Source of the DNA: Epiperipatus broadwayi
Taxonomy: Eukaryota > Onychophora > Udeonychophora > Euonychophora > Peripatidae
Length of the DNA stretch: 64,000 nt
Assembly (NCBI GenBank): GCA_028023455.1
Contig: JAQFVV010006208.1
Coordinates: forward strand, 6,430,963 to 6,494,962
Reading direction: 5' to 3'
A program made the translations under genes and the position numbers. Below are positions 13,501 to 25,263 of the stretch, one piece after another. How positions within the stretch are numbered: position 1 is the stretch's first letter; every line of letters begins with the position of its first letter. Under the pieces are notes generated by a model. That model did no database searches, was not told where the DNA came from, and was given only the letters and a program-made list of their open reading frames with translations.

Positions 13501-15550
13501 AAAAAAAAGTACAAGATTTAAAAATAAAAACAGGTATTAATTAATTCTTGTAATCTGTAAATAGAAATGATTGTTTATAAATTGTTTGAAAAGCAAGCTA
13601 GCCTTGGGCTCTTGTATAATTAAAATGATCTGATGAAAGATAGATAAGAAAATAAAGAGAAATTAGCTTGACCAATGGAAGCACTAAGCCTTGGCTCGGA
13701 CCCTAACGAAAGTGATGGATTAGTGATGTTTTGTTGATTGAATCCATGTGGATAATATAAAAAGGGAAATACAGTTTTTTCTGACAGTTCCAGCATTTTG
13801 TGTTTGAGAGATGTGGTAGGACGCACATACCACACTCTCTATTTAAAAAAAAAAATGAAAAGACTGTGATACCTTGAACCAGCTATTGCCATCTCCAGAA
13901 CATTATCTTCCAATGGAGGCATCGCGGGAATTAAAAGCAGAAACCTGGACTCTTCTACCGTGAGCTATGAACTTTACAAATTAACAACAACAAAAAAAAG
14001 TAATTAAGAACTTTCGTCATTGTTTTTTTTAAAGATTCAGCTAATTTAAATTTTAAAATGAACTCTTATTCGATTTTCAAATTAATAATTGATTGTTTAA
14101 ATTTATATAGTTAAGTTTTGCTAAAATCATTTCCATTTTTATTATTTTTATTTGTAATAATATTTATTGTAGAAATTATTAAATGCATTACACTTAAGTT
14201 GGGTATAGACATTGCATAGATTCGTTAGCGGTTGATTATGTTGTGGTTTCCACAGTCAATTAGAACATATAAGTCAACAATGTCACTGCGGTGTCTTATG
14301 ATGAACACCAAAGGGTCTCCTGTATTCCCTCAGCAATTGACGTTATCGATTGACTTTGTATTTTGATTGGTTGTATTTAATTTGGAATGTTTTTGACTGT
14401 GGAATCTGTGCAGCCGATCTATACTTGACATTATAAAACAAATTGTATAAAAATAATCTGTGCGAACGTATTTAAATGTTAAATTTAAGTCGGGCATGAA
14501 TGGCTATATAGTTTTGTAAAGTTATATTAAGGGAGGGTAATCTTAGGTTATTCATTTCGTAGTTGAATTGGTTCAATGGATTGGATATATTTGTGTAATT
14601 GTAGATGTAGTATGAGATCCGCTATGGGCAGGATTATATATATATATGCCACACACCTTCTGTTTGCCTATGGATGGGTTTGTAAGATGGCAAAGGACCG
14701 CAGTCCATTCCTATGGAGTTTTATGTTTATTGTTCTACTTGCCAACAGATGTAACATTCCTGTTGGTGGAGAGACAATGACTTCTCTAATTCTACTTACT
14801 GATCAGATGTACATTCCTGACAGTATAGTATTTTGTGTTGTCATATTTTCATGCTACATTGAATACATAAATGTATCAGATGGATTGGCGCCGGTTTGAT
14901 TGCGAAATTTGTTGCCTAAGGTTAAATCAGGGAAGAATATTTTCTTTTCAAATGCAGATCTATGTAGTCTATTCATACTCGACTATCTAAATAAAATATT
15001 AAACTCATTGAAACTTAGTTAAATGTAAAATTAAAAGTTAATATAAAAATCTAAAATGTTAAACTTATTCCTCAAATTAGAATGATTTTATATGTGCGTA
15101 AATAAATATTTTTATGTGTTAATTTCTGGCAGTGGCTTTTATTCTTTTATATTTAAGATATAAAATTTATATTTTATTATCTCTGCTACTCCACTGAGTT
15201 AGTGACTTGGGCTAACGATCTGAATATTTAAATAAAGTGGAATCTTAACAGCGCGTATCTGCCTACTCTATAAAATTTTCTAGGTTTAAATGCCTAGATG
15301 GCACCCCGTAGAGCAAATGTCATAGTTTGCGGTTAGATTCGATTGCCACTTTCATTTCGATCGTTATAATATATATATTCTTTATTCATTCATTTATACT
15401 TATCAATAACTTCTCATCAGATGCTTTAAATAATTGTATTTATATAATTCATACATATAAAATTATATTTCAATATAGATTAATGCAAGAGTAAATTCCA
15501 ATTTATTATGGTGAATCCCACACCACTAGGTTAGCACAACATAAGTACAC
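10576..15550. other. No gene recognised
   Basis: AT-rich. 11610-11980 (tgtgccgagtgtgttcgtat...) begins in a TA run and is more GC-rich, so it may be another LTR end. A palindrome TGTAACGA...TCGTTACA sits at 13307-13334. ORF 14576-14899 has no recognisable domain. Confidence 0.45.
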
Positions 15551-15552
15551 AG

Positions 15553-15828
15553 GTTAAACTCTCCATACAATAGCATCACTCAATGCAAGCCAGAGAAATC
15601 AATAAACGCAAGAAAGTTTTTGCATAAAATCCCTATCTAGTGCCTACTCATCCAATATCCTTAGACTAGTGTCTAGCTTGTGGCTTTCATCAGTGAGGAG
15701 CCTTGGATTTTAGGGATTTTATGCATGGAGTGGTGCTACTGGATGGAGAGTTTACCCTCTGTGAAAACAGCTTGTGTAAGCATAAAGAATGGTGATCAAG
15801 TGATGTTTAGTGGTTTGATCGCAACATA
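15553..15828. repeat. Family A ribozyme repeat (fold-back)
   Basis: Left arm aactctccatacaatagcat... to gcataaaatccctatctag, a minus-strand ribozyme core at 15650-15708, then the shortened right arm ending gtttagtggttt. The core is damaged: GAAA is GACA and stem I has mismatches. Confidence 0.8.
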
Positions 15829-15829
15829 A

Positions 15830-15830
<1 letters not shown>

Positions 15831-15860
<30 letters not shown>

Positions 15861-15862
15861 GT

Positions 15863-15903
<41 letters not shown>

Positions 15904-15904
15904 T
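15831..15904. repeat. (TG)n(TA)n microsatellite
   Basis: gtgtgtgtgt followed by long TA runs, separating the family A repeat from the Penelope fragment. Confidence 0.95.
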
Positions 15905-16069
15905 AAAACAGACCCTAACATAAAATCAGTATTCCTGGAGCATGAAATCAATTCTGGTCACAACTTTGATCCACTTAACATCAAAGTAGTTTGTGCTGAG
16001 TGCAATGATCGAAAGAGAAAATTTAATTTAAAGAGGTGTGGTTTATTGCCAACAACACCTACACAATAA
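15904..16069 (+). pseudogene. Penelope-like element fragment (GIY-YIG C-terminal part), tentative
   Basis: After a TA microsatellite an open frame gives SVFLEHEINSGHNFDPLNIK and CNDRKRKFNLKRC. An (E/A)H...xGHxFD...K segment followed by R/K-rich helix is the end of the GIY-YIG endonuclease domain in Penelope-like retroelements. It lies 75 bp after a family A ribozyme repeat (15553-15828), as does the fragment at 18028. Too short for a firm call. Confidence 0.5.
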
Positions 16070-17488
16070 ATACAAAAGATTCATGTGTTGCTTTATCACA
16101 ATCTATCAATTAATACATTCTAGTGATATGAATATGACCTGCTTGGTTGAAAGCAGTGCTAAGCTATAGTTAATTTGTAATATTTTAAATCATTCCTTTG
16201 TAACGAACTACACTGTGTATTAAATTAAACTTCAAGTGATTATTGCACTATATTTTTATATTATTTTATTCTATTTCTTATACATTTCATGCATCAGAAT
16301 ATTGCATGCATGCACAGTATGTCTATTGCTTTGACTATTGTGCTCTTGCTAATTCTATATATTTAAATATTATATTGCAATTTAATGTACAACATGGAAA
16401 TTATTTTAAGTTTATTAAATGTAATTTGTACAAAATAAAAATTATTAGAAGAATAAAAATTAAAATTAAAATAGCTGGATGTTTAATCAAATATTTAAGA
16501 AAATATTAAAGAGAAAAAAGATAAATTGTCAAATAAGTACCATATCTAAACTTTGTAATATGCATGAAGAGTCTCTGACCATATTCTCTTTGCTTGCTCA
16601 TACTTGAGATACCCTAGAAACAAAATCACCACTAGTGTTTTCTCTGGCTGTGGAAATGTCCTGTCAATTGACAGAGCAATGAAAGAAGGAAAGTAGGCAA
16701 CTATCAGGCTAGCGGCATGCTTTCTACATGCTTTATGGATCACCAGGTGCCAACATATCTTCAGTCAAAGACCTAGTGATCCTTGGAACACTTATAAAAA
16801 ATACTAATAAACATAAAGAACAGAGATTGCCTCCTTGTGCCAGAGCATCTCTTTGTGGACACATGGGTGCAGATTACCATATCTGATGATGAGACAACAT
16901 CTTGGACTACTGCACTAAATAATATGATGACAATGCCACACAGATTGGTTGAAAAGCTTTGAACTTCTACATAAAACTATTGTAATCAGCAAAATATAGC
17001 TACCTGCCACTGTAAATATTGTTCTTAATTAAATAAAAAAAAGATAAATTAACTCTGAAAAAGATTTATAGCAAAATCTTAGCTATCAATTGAGTAACAA
17101 AACAGATGATGATAATCAAAACTTGTATGGAAATGACTGTAGAATAAAAACGAATTTACTAAAAAAAATTGCATATTATTTAATATAAAACAGTTAGGCT
17201 AATAATAGTTAATTCACAAATATTTTAAAGCGGTATTGAACTTAAAAAATTGAAATTATAAGTAACAAAAAAACTGGTAAAGTGTATTATTTGTAAGACA
17301 GTGTTAAGAAATTTTTATTTATATTAGTTGAAAAGGAAATAAAAAAGATATAGAATGTATGACAATGCAGGAAAAAGTTGTAAATGCTATAATTGTTAGA
17401 AACAAACACAGTGCTTTTAATTTTTAAAAGCTGTAAGTAGATAGGATTTGTTTATTTCAGATAATCATACAAAACTTGCACTGTTAAA
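16070..17488. other. No gene recognised
   Basis: AT-rich. 16550-16960 is less AT-rich with a 65-codon minus ORF (16546-16743, ...GYLKYEQAKRIW) that might be a fragment of an old coding sequence, family unknown. Confidence 0.4.
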
Positions 17489-17835
17489 CCATTAAACATC
17501 ACATGATCACCATTTCTTATGCTTGCTCATAACTGTTATTAAACAGGCAAAACTCTCCATACAGTAGTGCCACTCAGCACAAGCCAGAGTAATCAATGGA
17601 TGTCAGAAGGCTTGTGCATAAAATCCCTATCTAGTGCATACTCATCCATCATTAGATCCTAAGATCTAGGTGCAGTGCTCTCAGATCCAAGGCTCCTCAC
17701 TGACGAAAGCCACAAGCCAGATACTAGTCTAGAGATATTGGATGAGTAGGCACTAGATAGGGATATTATGCACAAGGCTTCTGGCACCCATTGCTTACTC
17801 TGGTTTACACTGAGTGGTACTACTGTATGGAGTAC
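17489..17835. repeat. Family A ribozyme repeat (fold-back)
   Basis: Starts with taaaccattaaacatcacatg and ends at ctgtatggag. Carries a plus-strand ribozyme motif at 17685-17743 with CTGACGA intact but GATA in place of GAAA, so probably inactive. The A-rich outer arms pair over about 100 bases. Confidence 0.8.
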
Positions 17836-18027
17836 TATTCAAGTTAATATGCAAAAGTAAAAATAATATGCGCTAAAACTGTGTTGCTAAAAATATGTAT
17901 ATATAGTTGTAAAACTCAATATGCAAATAAAGTGCAATATGTAAATTAGATGTTCCTTTTTTTAATGATGGTATGCAGGAATCTTTTCTATTAATGGAAT
18001 GAGGATTCCTAGCATATTAAGGACAGA

Positions 18028-18240
18028 ATTCCATTTGAACGTGCTCCCCAGATTGTATATAACATTTCATGCCCTGCTTCAGCTTGTAACTCAGTGTATT
18101 ACAGAGAATCTCCCACTAATAGATCAATGAGAGTTCACCAGCACATATATTTATATAGTAAAGCAAATTCAAATCATGAATATAAATTGATCTATTTTGA
18201 TCATGAGCAGGCTATGGGACATATAGAGCAGTATACACAT
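18028..18240 (+). pseudogene. Penelope-like element GIY-YIG fragment
   Basis: One frame reads IPFERAPQIVYNISCPASAC, then NSVYYRES, TNRSMRVHQH and FDHEQAMGH. This follows the GIY-YIG pattern of Penelope-like elements (YxIxC..C..VYIGES....R...H...H......GH), with VYY-RES at the nuclease core and an inserted residue in the CPxC stretch. The 18094-18498 ORF covers part of it, then runs into a duplicated ~90 bp repeat (18320-18400 and 18416-18490). The reverse transcriptase part is absent. It lies just after the family A repeat 17489-17835. Confidence 0.68.
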
Positions 18241-18319
18241 AGAGAGATAATAGGAAAAGAAAATACAAAGAAGCTTGGGCTATTGCTAGGGATTCTCATT
18301 CCATTATTATTGTCAAAAA

Positions 18320-18490
18320 AAATGGAACACTTAATTTACATACTGTGCTTTATTTGCATATTGATCTTTGCCACTATATATATATATATATATATTAATA
18401 GAAAAGATTCCATTGTCAAAAAAATGGAACATCTAATTTACATACTGTGCTTTATTTGCATATTGATCTTTGCCACTATATATACGTATT
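18320..18490. repeat. Direct duplication of ~85 bp with TA tract
   Basis: aaaaaaatggaacacttaatttacatactg (first 20 bases shown elsewhere) recurs: tttacatactgtgctttatt at 18334 and 18434, then gcatattgatctttgccact both times. Separated by a TA microsatellite. Confidence 0.88.
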
Positions 18491-19027
18491 TTTTATGATG
18501 CAGTTAGTTTTAATATTATGATTCTGACAGTAACCTGCTGAAAGCTAGCTTAATGCTCTTAAGTCTTATTTACATATTTTGTGAAAAGTGTATAATTTTC
18601 GAGATTTATTTCAGATAAATAATCAATAAATTTTATTTAAAAAAAGGCTTAAAAAAGTAAATACGAAAATGTGACTGATAGTAACAATTGTTTGAATAAA
18701 GGCATTTTATTAAATTTACATAGTTTTTTTTGGGAAAATAGTTTGGTTGAGAAAGAATAACTGGAACCAAAGAGAAGCAAAGAGAATTGTAAAAACTTTT
18801 ATTGAAAGATATTTAGACAAAGAATAGAAATTGATATTTTTTTTAAAGTTTATTTTGAAAAAGCATTTGATAGAGGTAAATTATTTTGTTAAATGTTATT
18901 AATATATAGAAAACAATTAATGGATGTAAAGTGGATAAAGAAACATCATACTCTCAAACTAACATGCTTTAGATTGGCCTATATAATTGAATTTAGGTAC
19001 AGAAAATAAAATGGCCTCTTCCAAAGT

Positions 19028-19200
19028 CTCTATCTTATGCTTTGATGTGAGGGAAGCATTCTTACTCAAAAAACATTGTTGAGATAGTATATTGAGATAG
19101 TATATCAACAATAGATGGTTTTATGAATAAGGAGTATACTCAAACCAAAGCACAAGAGCTCAAAAATCTATCTTGTGCTTTGGTTTGAGAATATCCCCCA
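19028..19200. repeat. Small fold-back of the 311 bp repeat family
   Basis: tctatcttatgctttgatgtgag near 19029 relates to tctatcttgtgctttggtttgag near 19164 and to the inverse ctcaaaccaaagcacaagag at 19139. Confidence 0.65.
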
Positions 19201-19417
19201 TACTCAACAAAACATCATTGAACTATTATAACAACATTATAGTGTATATGTTTAGGATGTATATCCCTGCTATTTAAAAACTACATATAATTACTACACT
19301 AGTGAATAAAATTGAATATTACATTTTTAAATGTTTTAAATATTAAAAAAAGTATAGATAGATACATAAATTGTATATAATGTATAAGAACTTTTTTTAG
19401 AGTAAATAGTTTAAATA

Positions 19418-19930
19418 AAGGCAAAACTCTCCATACAGTAGTGCCACCCTGTGCCAAACAGAGTAATCAATGGATGCCAGAAGGCTTGTGCTTAAAATCC
19501 CTATCTAGTGCCTACTCATCCAATATCCCCAGACTAGTTTCTGGCTTGTGGCCATCATCAGTGAGGAGCCTTGGATCTGAGAGCATTGCACCTAGATCTT
19601 AGGATCTAATGCAACCCTCCAGCAGCCACCTTTTAACTCTACTTTGCTACAAAACTATGAGAATGAAATTGAAAACATTGTTAATATCTTCAATCTAAGC
19701 TCAATAGCTTAGATAGTCATATGGGTCTGAACTCAATTTAGCACCCATACATTTTGGTGTCTTTGGTTCTTAAACAACCATAGCCACCACTATCCTATTA
19801 GGCAGGATTGGTGTTAAACCACTAAACAAGCCTTCTGGCATCCATTGATTACTCTGTTTGGCACAGGGTGGCACTACTGTATGGAGAGTTTTGCCTTTGT
19901 TTACAACAATTATGTGCTAGTATAGAGATG
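19418..19930. repeat. Family A ribozyme repeat, long version
   Basis: Outer arms (ggcaaaactctccatacag and ctgtatggagagttttgcc) bracket about 500 bp: a minus-strand ribozyme at 19518-19576, then the internal body (ccagcagccaccttttaac to ggcaggattggtgttaaacc) and a right arm without ribozyme. The internal body is the same as in the array at 30335-32503. Confidence 0.85.
19518..19576 (-). ncRNA. Hammerhead-type ribozyme motif, family A, best copy
   Basis: All conserved core bases present on the minus strand: CTGATGA, GAAA, stem III ACTAGT, C at the cleavage position. Stem II is TGGC/GCCA, four Watson-Crick pairs with a CACAA loop, so unlike its relatives this copy has a paired 10.1-11.1 position. 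Stem I inner helix TCCTCA/TGGGGA has one T-G wobble; outer helix ATCCAA/TTGGAT is perfect, with an asymmetric internal loop between, as in natural hammerheads that use loop-loop contacts. Confidence 0.78.
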
Positions 19931-20665
19931 GAGATCATGTGATGTAAATAGTTTACTTATAAAAGGAAAGAAGTAGCATGTTTAAGAGTTGTAAGAAAGA
20001 TATGTTGTTATTCTGCAATTTTATTTCAATATTTATTTAAACAAGATACATAATAATTTTCAAGGAATCTGTAAACAAATATTATTTGAAATGATGAGTA
20101 ATGAAAATTCTAAATATTCATTCGTTTTATATGAGATTCTTTTTAACTTATGTTTTCATTTTCCTCTAAATATACATGTTAAAAGCCTTCATTTTGTTCT
20201 CCTTATTCTTTTTGTATTATCAAATCCATTTTAAATTTAATCCTTAATCTACCAAATAACTTTTTTATTTACTAAATCTTTTGTCATTCTTTTTCTCATT
20301 ATCGCTAACTTGCTCTATGATTTTCTATTTAATTAACACAGTGATATTAAATTCATGAGTCATGCATAACTCCTCCCTGAATCTCAGAAGAGTTTTTGGG
20401 AAACAAAGAATTCTCAAAAAGTTTATGTGTAACAATAAAAAAAAAGTTTAAAAACGAATAAAAATAAAATATTAACAATAGTTGTTGAAAAGTATTAACT
20501 ACAATAAAAACATCAAAACATCACGATCACCATTCCGCATGCTTACATATGCTATTAATAAGAGTAATGTGATGTATTGTGGCTTCTCCTTAAACGAAGT
20601 CAAGAATATCTCAGTAATTATGCCCAGATAAACCTGTTAGCCATTTTATTCTCCATTCCCCACTC

Positions 20666-21082
20666 TTAAGTCTTCCCATATTCTGCCCCATCCCATTTCC
20701 ACAACATAAACTTTGTCAACTCTATGGCCTTTATATCTAAATCCCCCTTATCTCTTCGCAAACCCAACATAAAAACTAATAACTCACTTTCTGTATAGTC
20801 ACTTTGTTCACGACTATCCTCCCATAACTTCATTATCTGTACCCTTTCTGCTTTCAAGCATTTACATTCAATCAACAGGTGCCTAATATTTTCTATACCT
20901 TCCTTACACAATCTGCACACTAAATTAGCCATGGTTTTCCATTTACATGTATATTCTCTTGTTGCTAAAGATCCCGTTCGAGCCTTAAATAATAAACTAC
21001 TTTCCTTACTATTATCATAAATTAACTCGCATCCAATATTCCGTTTACTTCTATATATATTTAAACTCTTCTTACCCTCCAT
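20666..21082 (-). pseudogene. LINE C-terminal region with zinc-knuckle-like motif
   Basis: 138 open codons ending the polyprotein. Contains CRLCKEGIENIRHLLIEC, a CxxC-x8-H-x4-C arrangement found after the RT in several LINE clades and thought to bind nucleic acid. The end, MLWKWDGAEYGK, is repeated almost exactly in the copies at 56180 and 63199, so it is the true C-terminus of the family. Confidence 0.85.
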
Positions 21083-21310
21083 ACTAGTTCTCCAACTCCC
21101 TATTTTTTTATTAATGCTTCTATTCTTTTATCCCATTCCTTACCACTATAACACACAACAATCCTCCTAACACAATCATCCCACCTTTTATACAAGTATA
21201 CTGATATAAATTCTTTATACAAATCTTTCACATACCACATTACCTTTCTTACTCATCTTGTTACCTGCCCTTTACTCATAACCCAATTGAACACTATTTT
21301 TGCTATTCTT

Positions 21311-21504
21311 TTACTATCCATAAACTGCAACCTACCAAACATTTTCATTTTACTTTTTGCATCTCTCATATAAAAACTTGACCATCCCATTTCTCCTTGA
21401 ATTGCTTTTACTATCCATAAACTGCAACCTACCAAACATTTTCATTTTACTTTTTGCATCTCTCATATAAAAACTTGACCATCCCATTTCTCCTTGAATT
21501 GCCT
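21311..21504. repeat. 97 bp tandem duplication inside the LINE
   Basis: Two head-to-tail copies (21311-21407, 21408-21504) of the segment beginning ttactatccataaactg. As 97 is not a multiple of three it breaks the C-terminal frame. The other copy of this region, at 63840-63940, has it once, so the duplication is private to this insertion. Confidence 0.88.
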
Positions 21505-21639
21505 CCTTTGCTGTCCACATCTCTGCATCTAATGCATGTCTTCCTACTTCCCTTTGTACTTTCTTTAAATAATCTAAAACCCCTTTACTAACACATAATG
21601 CATCATTACCATATGTTAATCCTGCTACTGCAACTCCCT

Positions 21640-23400
21640 TTCATACTATTCTAGCTACATCATATTTATTATATGAAAATACTGTTAGTTTCTTTACCAA
21701 ACCCTTTCTTTTTTTTGCTTCATTTATCAATTTTTTCTCCCATTCATCCAAGCAATTTTCCTGATTACATAAGATGATTCCCAAATACCTATATCTATCC
21801 ACCACACTTAACTTTATATCCCTCAATAAAAATTCTACATCTTCTCTTTCCCCAGTATTAACCATCATTATATTTGGATTTTTCTTCACTAAATTTAATC
21901 CCAATCTCTTTACCCACCCTTGCACATGTCCTCAACATAATTTCCATATCTTCTCTTCTTTCTGCACACAAAAAGATACCATCTGCAAAAAAAAAAGACC
22001 AGGCAAAATATATGCTCCCTTGCCACCTATTAATGGTATCTCTACCCCTCTTCCTAGTCTTTCTATTGCTTTCTCCATTTCCCTCAAAAACAACAAAAAC
22101 AAAATAGGTGACATAGGGCATCCTTGCCTTAATCCCATCCCCTTTTTAACTTTAACTGATTCTATATCCACTAACTGGTAAGTATAATAATTATTTTCAT
22201 ATAATTTCTTAATAAAATTTACTAAAGCTTCATCCATTCCCAAATTGGCTAACCTTACCCATAATCTATTTCTATTTACTCTATCATATGCTTTCTCTAC
22301 ATCTATAAAACTAATGATGTACCTGAGTTCCTACTCATCTCCATAAGTTGTGTAACTACAAACAAACTATCTCCTATACGCCTATCTGTCCTAAAACCTC
22401 CTTGCATTTCCCCCACTACATTATTCTCTTCCATCTATTTTACAACTCTTCCAGCTACCATATATGAGAAAACTTTATATAAAACTGATGTTACCGCTAT
22501 TAGTCTATAATTATTTACCTTTCTATGATCCTTACCCTTCCCTTTAAATAATAATCTTATTCTTGGATTACTCCAACTAACCGGAAAAACTGTCTTCTGT
22601 GCCATTTTATTAAAACATGGTAATAACTTTGCATTTGCTCTATGCCCTAAATTCATTATAATCTCTGCTGCCCATCCATCTAAACCTCTCACCTTTCCAC
22701 TTTTCAATCTCTTCCCTGCCTCATTCAATTCATTTTTTGTGAACATTACTGCTTTCATTTTTTCTATCACTACTTCCTTCACATCTAACATCTTTTCTAT
22801 ATCCATTGCATATCTATTTAAGATCCTCTCTACCTCTTCTCTAGAGCTACACTCTATTCCCTCATCATCTATTAATACTATCTCTCTTTCCCCTACATTT
22901 CTCCTTTTAATGTAATTCCAAAATTTTTTACTCCCATCTCTTCCACTTTTATTAATATCCTCCAACAATTTACTATTTAACTTCATCCTCTCTCTATAAT
23001 TATCCATTTTAGCTAACTTCTTCTTTTCTAAGCACTTTCTCCATTTAGCATTAATATCATTTTCACTTTCTTTGTTCTTAATAGCATACTTATATTCTCT
23101 GCATGCTTTTTTCCTCTCTTTTACACTTTTACTAACTCTCATTTTTTTATTACTTTTATTCTTCTGCATATTCTCAACTAAAACCCTATTTGCCACTTTT
23201 TCTATTTCACCACACCAGTCCTTATACTCATCCCCATCCAACTGCTTCATGGTTTCTTCAACTTTTATTTTATATTCTTCCAACTTATTCTTATCATTCT
23301 CTCTCCATCCACATCTTTCACTATTATTTCTACCTTTATTTCTATCCTCCATCACATTACTAACCATTTCTATTACAATAAAATTATGATCACTATTACA
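21640..23400 (-). pseudogene. LINE reverse transcriptase domain
   Basis: After a lysine-rich linker, RT motifs appear: RIRLLFKGKGK...NNYRLIAVTS (motifs 1-2) near 22500, GLRQGCPMSPILF (motif B) near 22120, then FFADG near 21990 where the active site should be FADD, so the second catalytic Asp is lost, then KFSEEKSK and a YLGIIL motif near 21790. At least three frame changes separate these pieces. The enzyme would copy LINE RNA at the nicked target; this copy is dead. Confidence 0.9.
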
Positions 23401-24185
23401 TACTCTCTTCATTATCAAACACCTTAATTTTCCGTATTTTATTCATTCCCTCTTTCTCTACCAATACATAATCTATTGTGTGAAATACATTATTCCTAGA
23501 CCATGTGTATTGTCCCTTATACATATTTGATAAATTCCCAATGCTCAAATTTACTCTTTGACAAAATTCCTTCAAAAACTGACCATTCTTATTATCTACA
23601 TCATCAATTTCTTCAATATGTCCATTCATATCCCCTATAACCATTATTCTCTTCCCCTTTTCTTTAAAAATTTGTATATCCTTAACTAGGCATTCATATA
23701 TACTACTATTCCACTCCATTACAGTTTGACTATCTCCAGTAGCTATATACACTACAGCCACCATCCATTCTTGTCTACCCAACCTTATTTCAAACCACAA
23801 ATGCTCTTGACATTTAACAATATTTAAATATTTCCTCGATATAACACCTATACCACCACCCTTTTTTCTTTTTCTTTTCTGTTTACACCCTGCCATACCA
23901 CCTCTTCAAAATAGGTTCTTCTTCTTCTCTTAGATGAGTTTCCACTACTGCTAATACCTCCAGCTCTTCATTTTCAATTGCTTTATTTAATTCCAGCCAC
24001 TTTTCTGGTCTTCTACCACCTTGCATATTCAAAAACCCAATTTTAACAATTTTTTCTTTCCTAACTATTCTTTTATAAATTCTTCTGATTCTTTCTTCTC
24101 CATTACGTTTATAACAAACTTTCTTACCATTAATCTTACAAAACCATTCCCTCTCCACATCTACCCTTATATCTAAATCAACCAT
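23380..24185 (-). pseudogene. LINE endonuclease domain
   Basis: Spread over three overlapping frames (24185-23883, 23896-23396 and the start of 23418-22435), so at least two frameshifts. Recognisable exonuclease/endonuclease/phosphatase-fold motifs in order: FLNMQGGR, VVETHL (catalytic Glu), GGGIGVI, VYIATGD, GDMNGH (catalytic Asp/Asn), YTWSR, IDYVLV and SDHNF (catalytic Asp-His). This enzyme nicks target DNA to prime reverse transcription. All main catalytic motifs persist although the frame does not. Confidence 0.88.
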
Positions 24186-24249
24186 CTTTTGCTTATTTCT
24201 TATATCCCCTCCATTCGTCTTGTTTTTGATAATATTACAATTTAAAAGC

Positions 24250-24428
24250 CCAGCCCCTTTAAAAGTTTCCCGAATTATATTCTTTAAATATCAAACTCCC
24301 TAAAACTTCACTTCCTTGTTTTCCTAAGTGCAATCCATCTTTACTATACAACTCCCTCTTTCCAATAAACCAATCCCATAACCACAAACACAACATTATT
24401 TCTCTCACACAATTTTTTCACTCTCTCA
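24250..24428 (-). pseudogene. SGNH-esterase-like remnant upstream of the LINE endonuclease
   Basis: In mixed frames the minus strand reads YERVKKLCERNNVVFV and then YSKDGLHLGKQGSEVLG. DGxHLxxxG is the Asp-His end (block V) of SGNH/GDSL hydrolases, found in ORF1 or N-terminal parts of CR1-like LINEs, where it may act on lipids or RNP assembly. The rest of the domain is cut off by the family A fold-back at 24429. Confidence 0.6.
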
Positions 24429-24655
24429 TAACTCAGCAAACTCTCCATACAGTAGTGCCACCAAGTGAAAGCCTTTATAATTAATGGATGCAGGAAGTTT
24501 GTGCAAAAAAATCCCTATTTAGTGCCTAGAAACTAGTCTGGGAATGTTCGATGAGTAGGCACTTGATAGAGATTTTATGCACAAACCTTTCCTGCATCCA
24601 TTGATTATAAAGGCGTACACTTGGTGGCACTAATGTACGGAAAGTTTGGTACTCT
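24429..24655. repeat. Family A fold-back, ribozyme deleted
   Basis: Arms beginning gcaaactctccatacagtag and ending actaatgtacggaaagtttg pair over ~90 bases. Only the 3' half of the ribozyme remains (agaaactagtctggg at 24527); the CTGATGA box is gone. It abuts the truncated 5' side of the LINE. Confidence 0.8.
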
Positions 24656-25263
24656 TATCTACAATAAAACAAATAACACATTTATGAAAACAAAATTAAT
24701 TAACAAAATTAATTAATGTCATTCAAACTAGTTTAACTAGCAATAATGGTCTTGGGTAAAATTTATCCAGTGAAAAAATAACAAATTTATTAGTTTATAA
24801 ATTACATATTTCATTTTATTTCCTAATTAGTCAAAAAGGTGGGGGATGAACTATAGGGAAAAGGTCACAATAGAAATAAACTGCACTGATTTTTTAGAAT
24901 TATATAGATAATCAAAAATAATATTTTTAATATTGTTTTTCTAATGAATTTTATAACATTCTCTTATTCAAGGATTTGTCAAATAAATGTAAAAATAAAT
25001 TTGAACTATTTTGACCCCAAAATTATTATTTTTTAACAAAATTAAAAAAATGATTTTTTTTTTCATAAAAAATGATTCGCATTATGATTAAAATCAATAT
25101 TTTTTAAAAAAGTATTAGTTTTAAAAAATGATAGAATTATTTTAATTAAATTTTAATAAACTGTATAATATTGGACCATGATTTTTTTTACAGGAGGAAG
25201 TTTTTTTTTTTTAAAAAAAAACTTTTATTTATACATTTTATACATATATTTATACATTAATTA
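24656..25263. other. Very AT-rich, no features
   Basis: Homopolymer A and T runs; nothing recognised. Confidence 0.6.

Larger units (their letters stand above)
20568..24428 (-). mobile_element. Non-LTR retrotransposon (LINE), near full length but decayed
   Basis: Minus-strand element with, in order, an SGNH-esterase-like remnant (24428-24250), an apurinic-type endonuclease (24185-23380), a reverse transcriptase (23400-21640), and a C-terminal CxxC...HxxxxC segment (21082-20666). The 3' end is a short UTR ending in a CACAT-like repeat (copies at 56488 and 63099 end the same way). The reading frame is broken by several frameshifts, a 97 bp tandem duplication at 21311-21504 and a lost catalytic Asp. 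Endonuclease plus C-terminal zinc motif fits the CR1/L2/I/Jockey side of LINEs; I cannot fix the clade. Its left end abuts family A repeat sequence (20515-20567) and its right end abuts a family A fold-back (24429). Confidence 0.9.

Noticed and set aside
14576-14899. 107-codon ORF
   Set aside because: No recognisable motif; contains a TA microsatellite-encoded stretch.
15833-15903. ORF start made of YIYIYI codons
   Set aside because: Microsatellite translation; only the part after 15904 has any protein-like content.
21774-23389. Plus-strand ORFs inside the LINE
   Set aside because: Antisense shadows of the endonuclease and reverse transcriptase.
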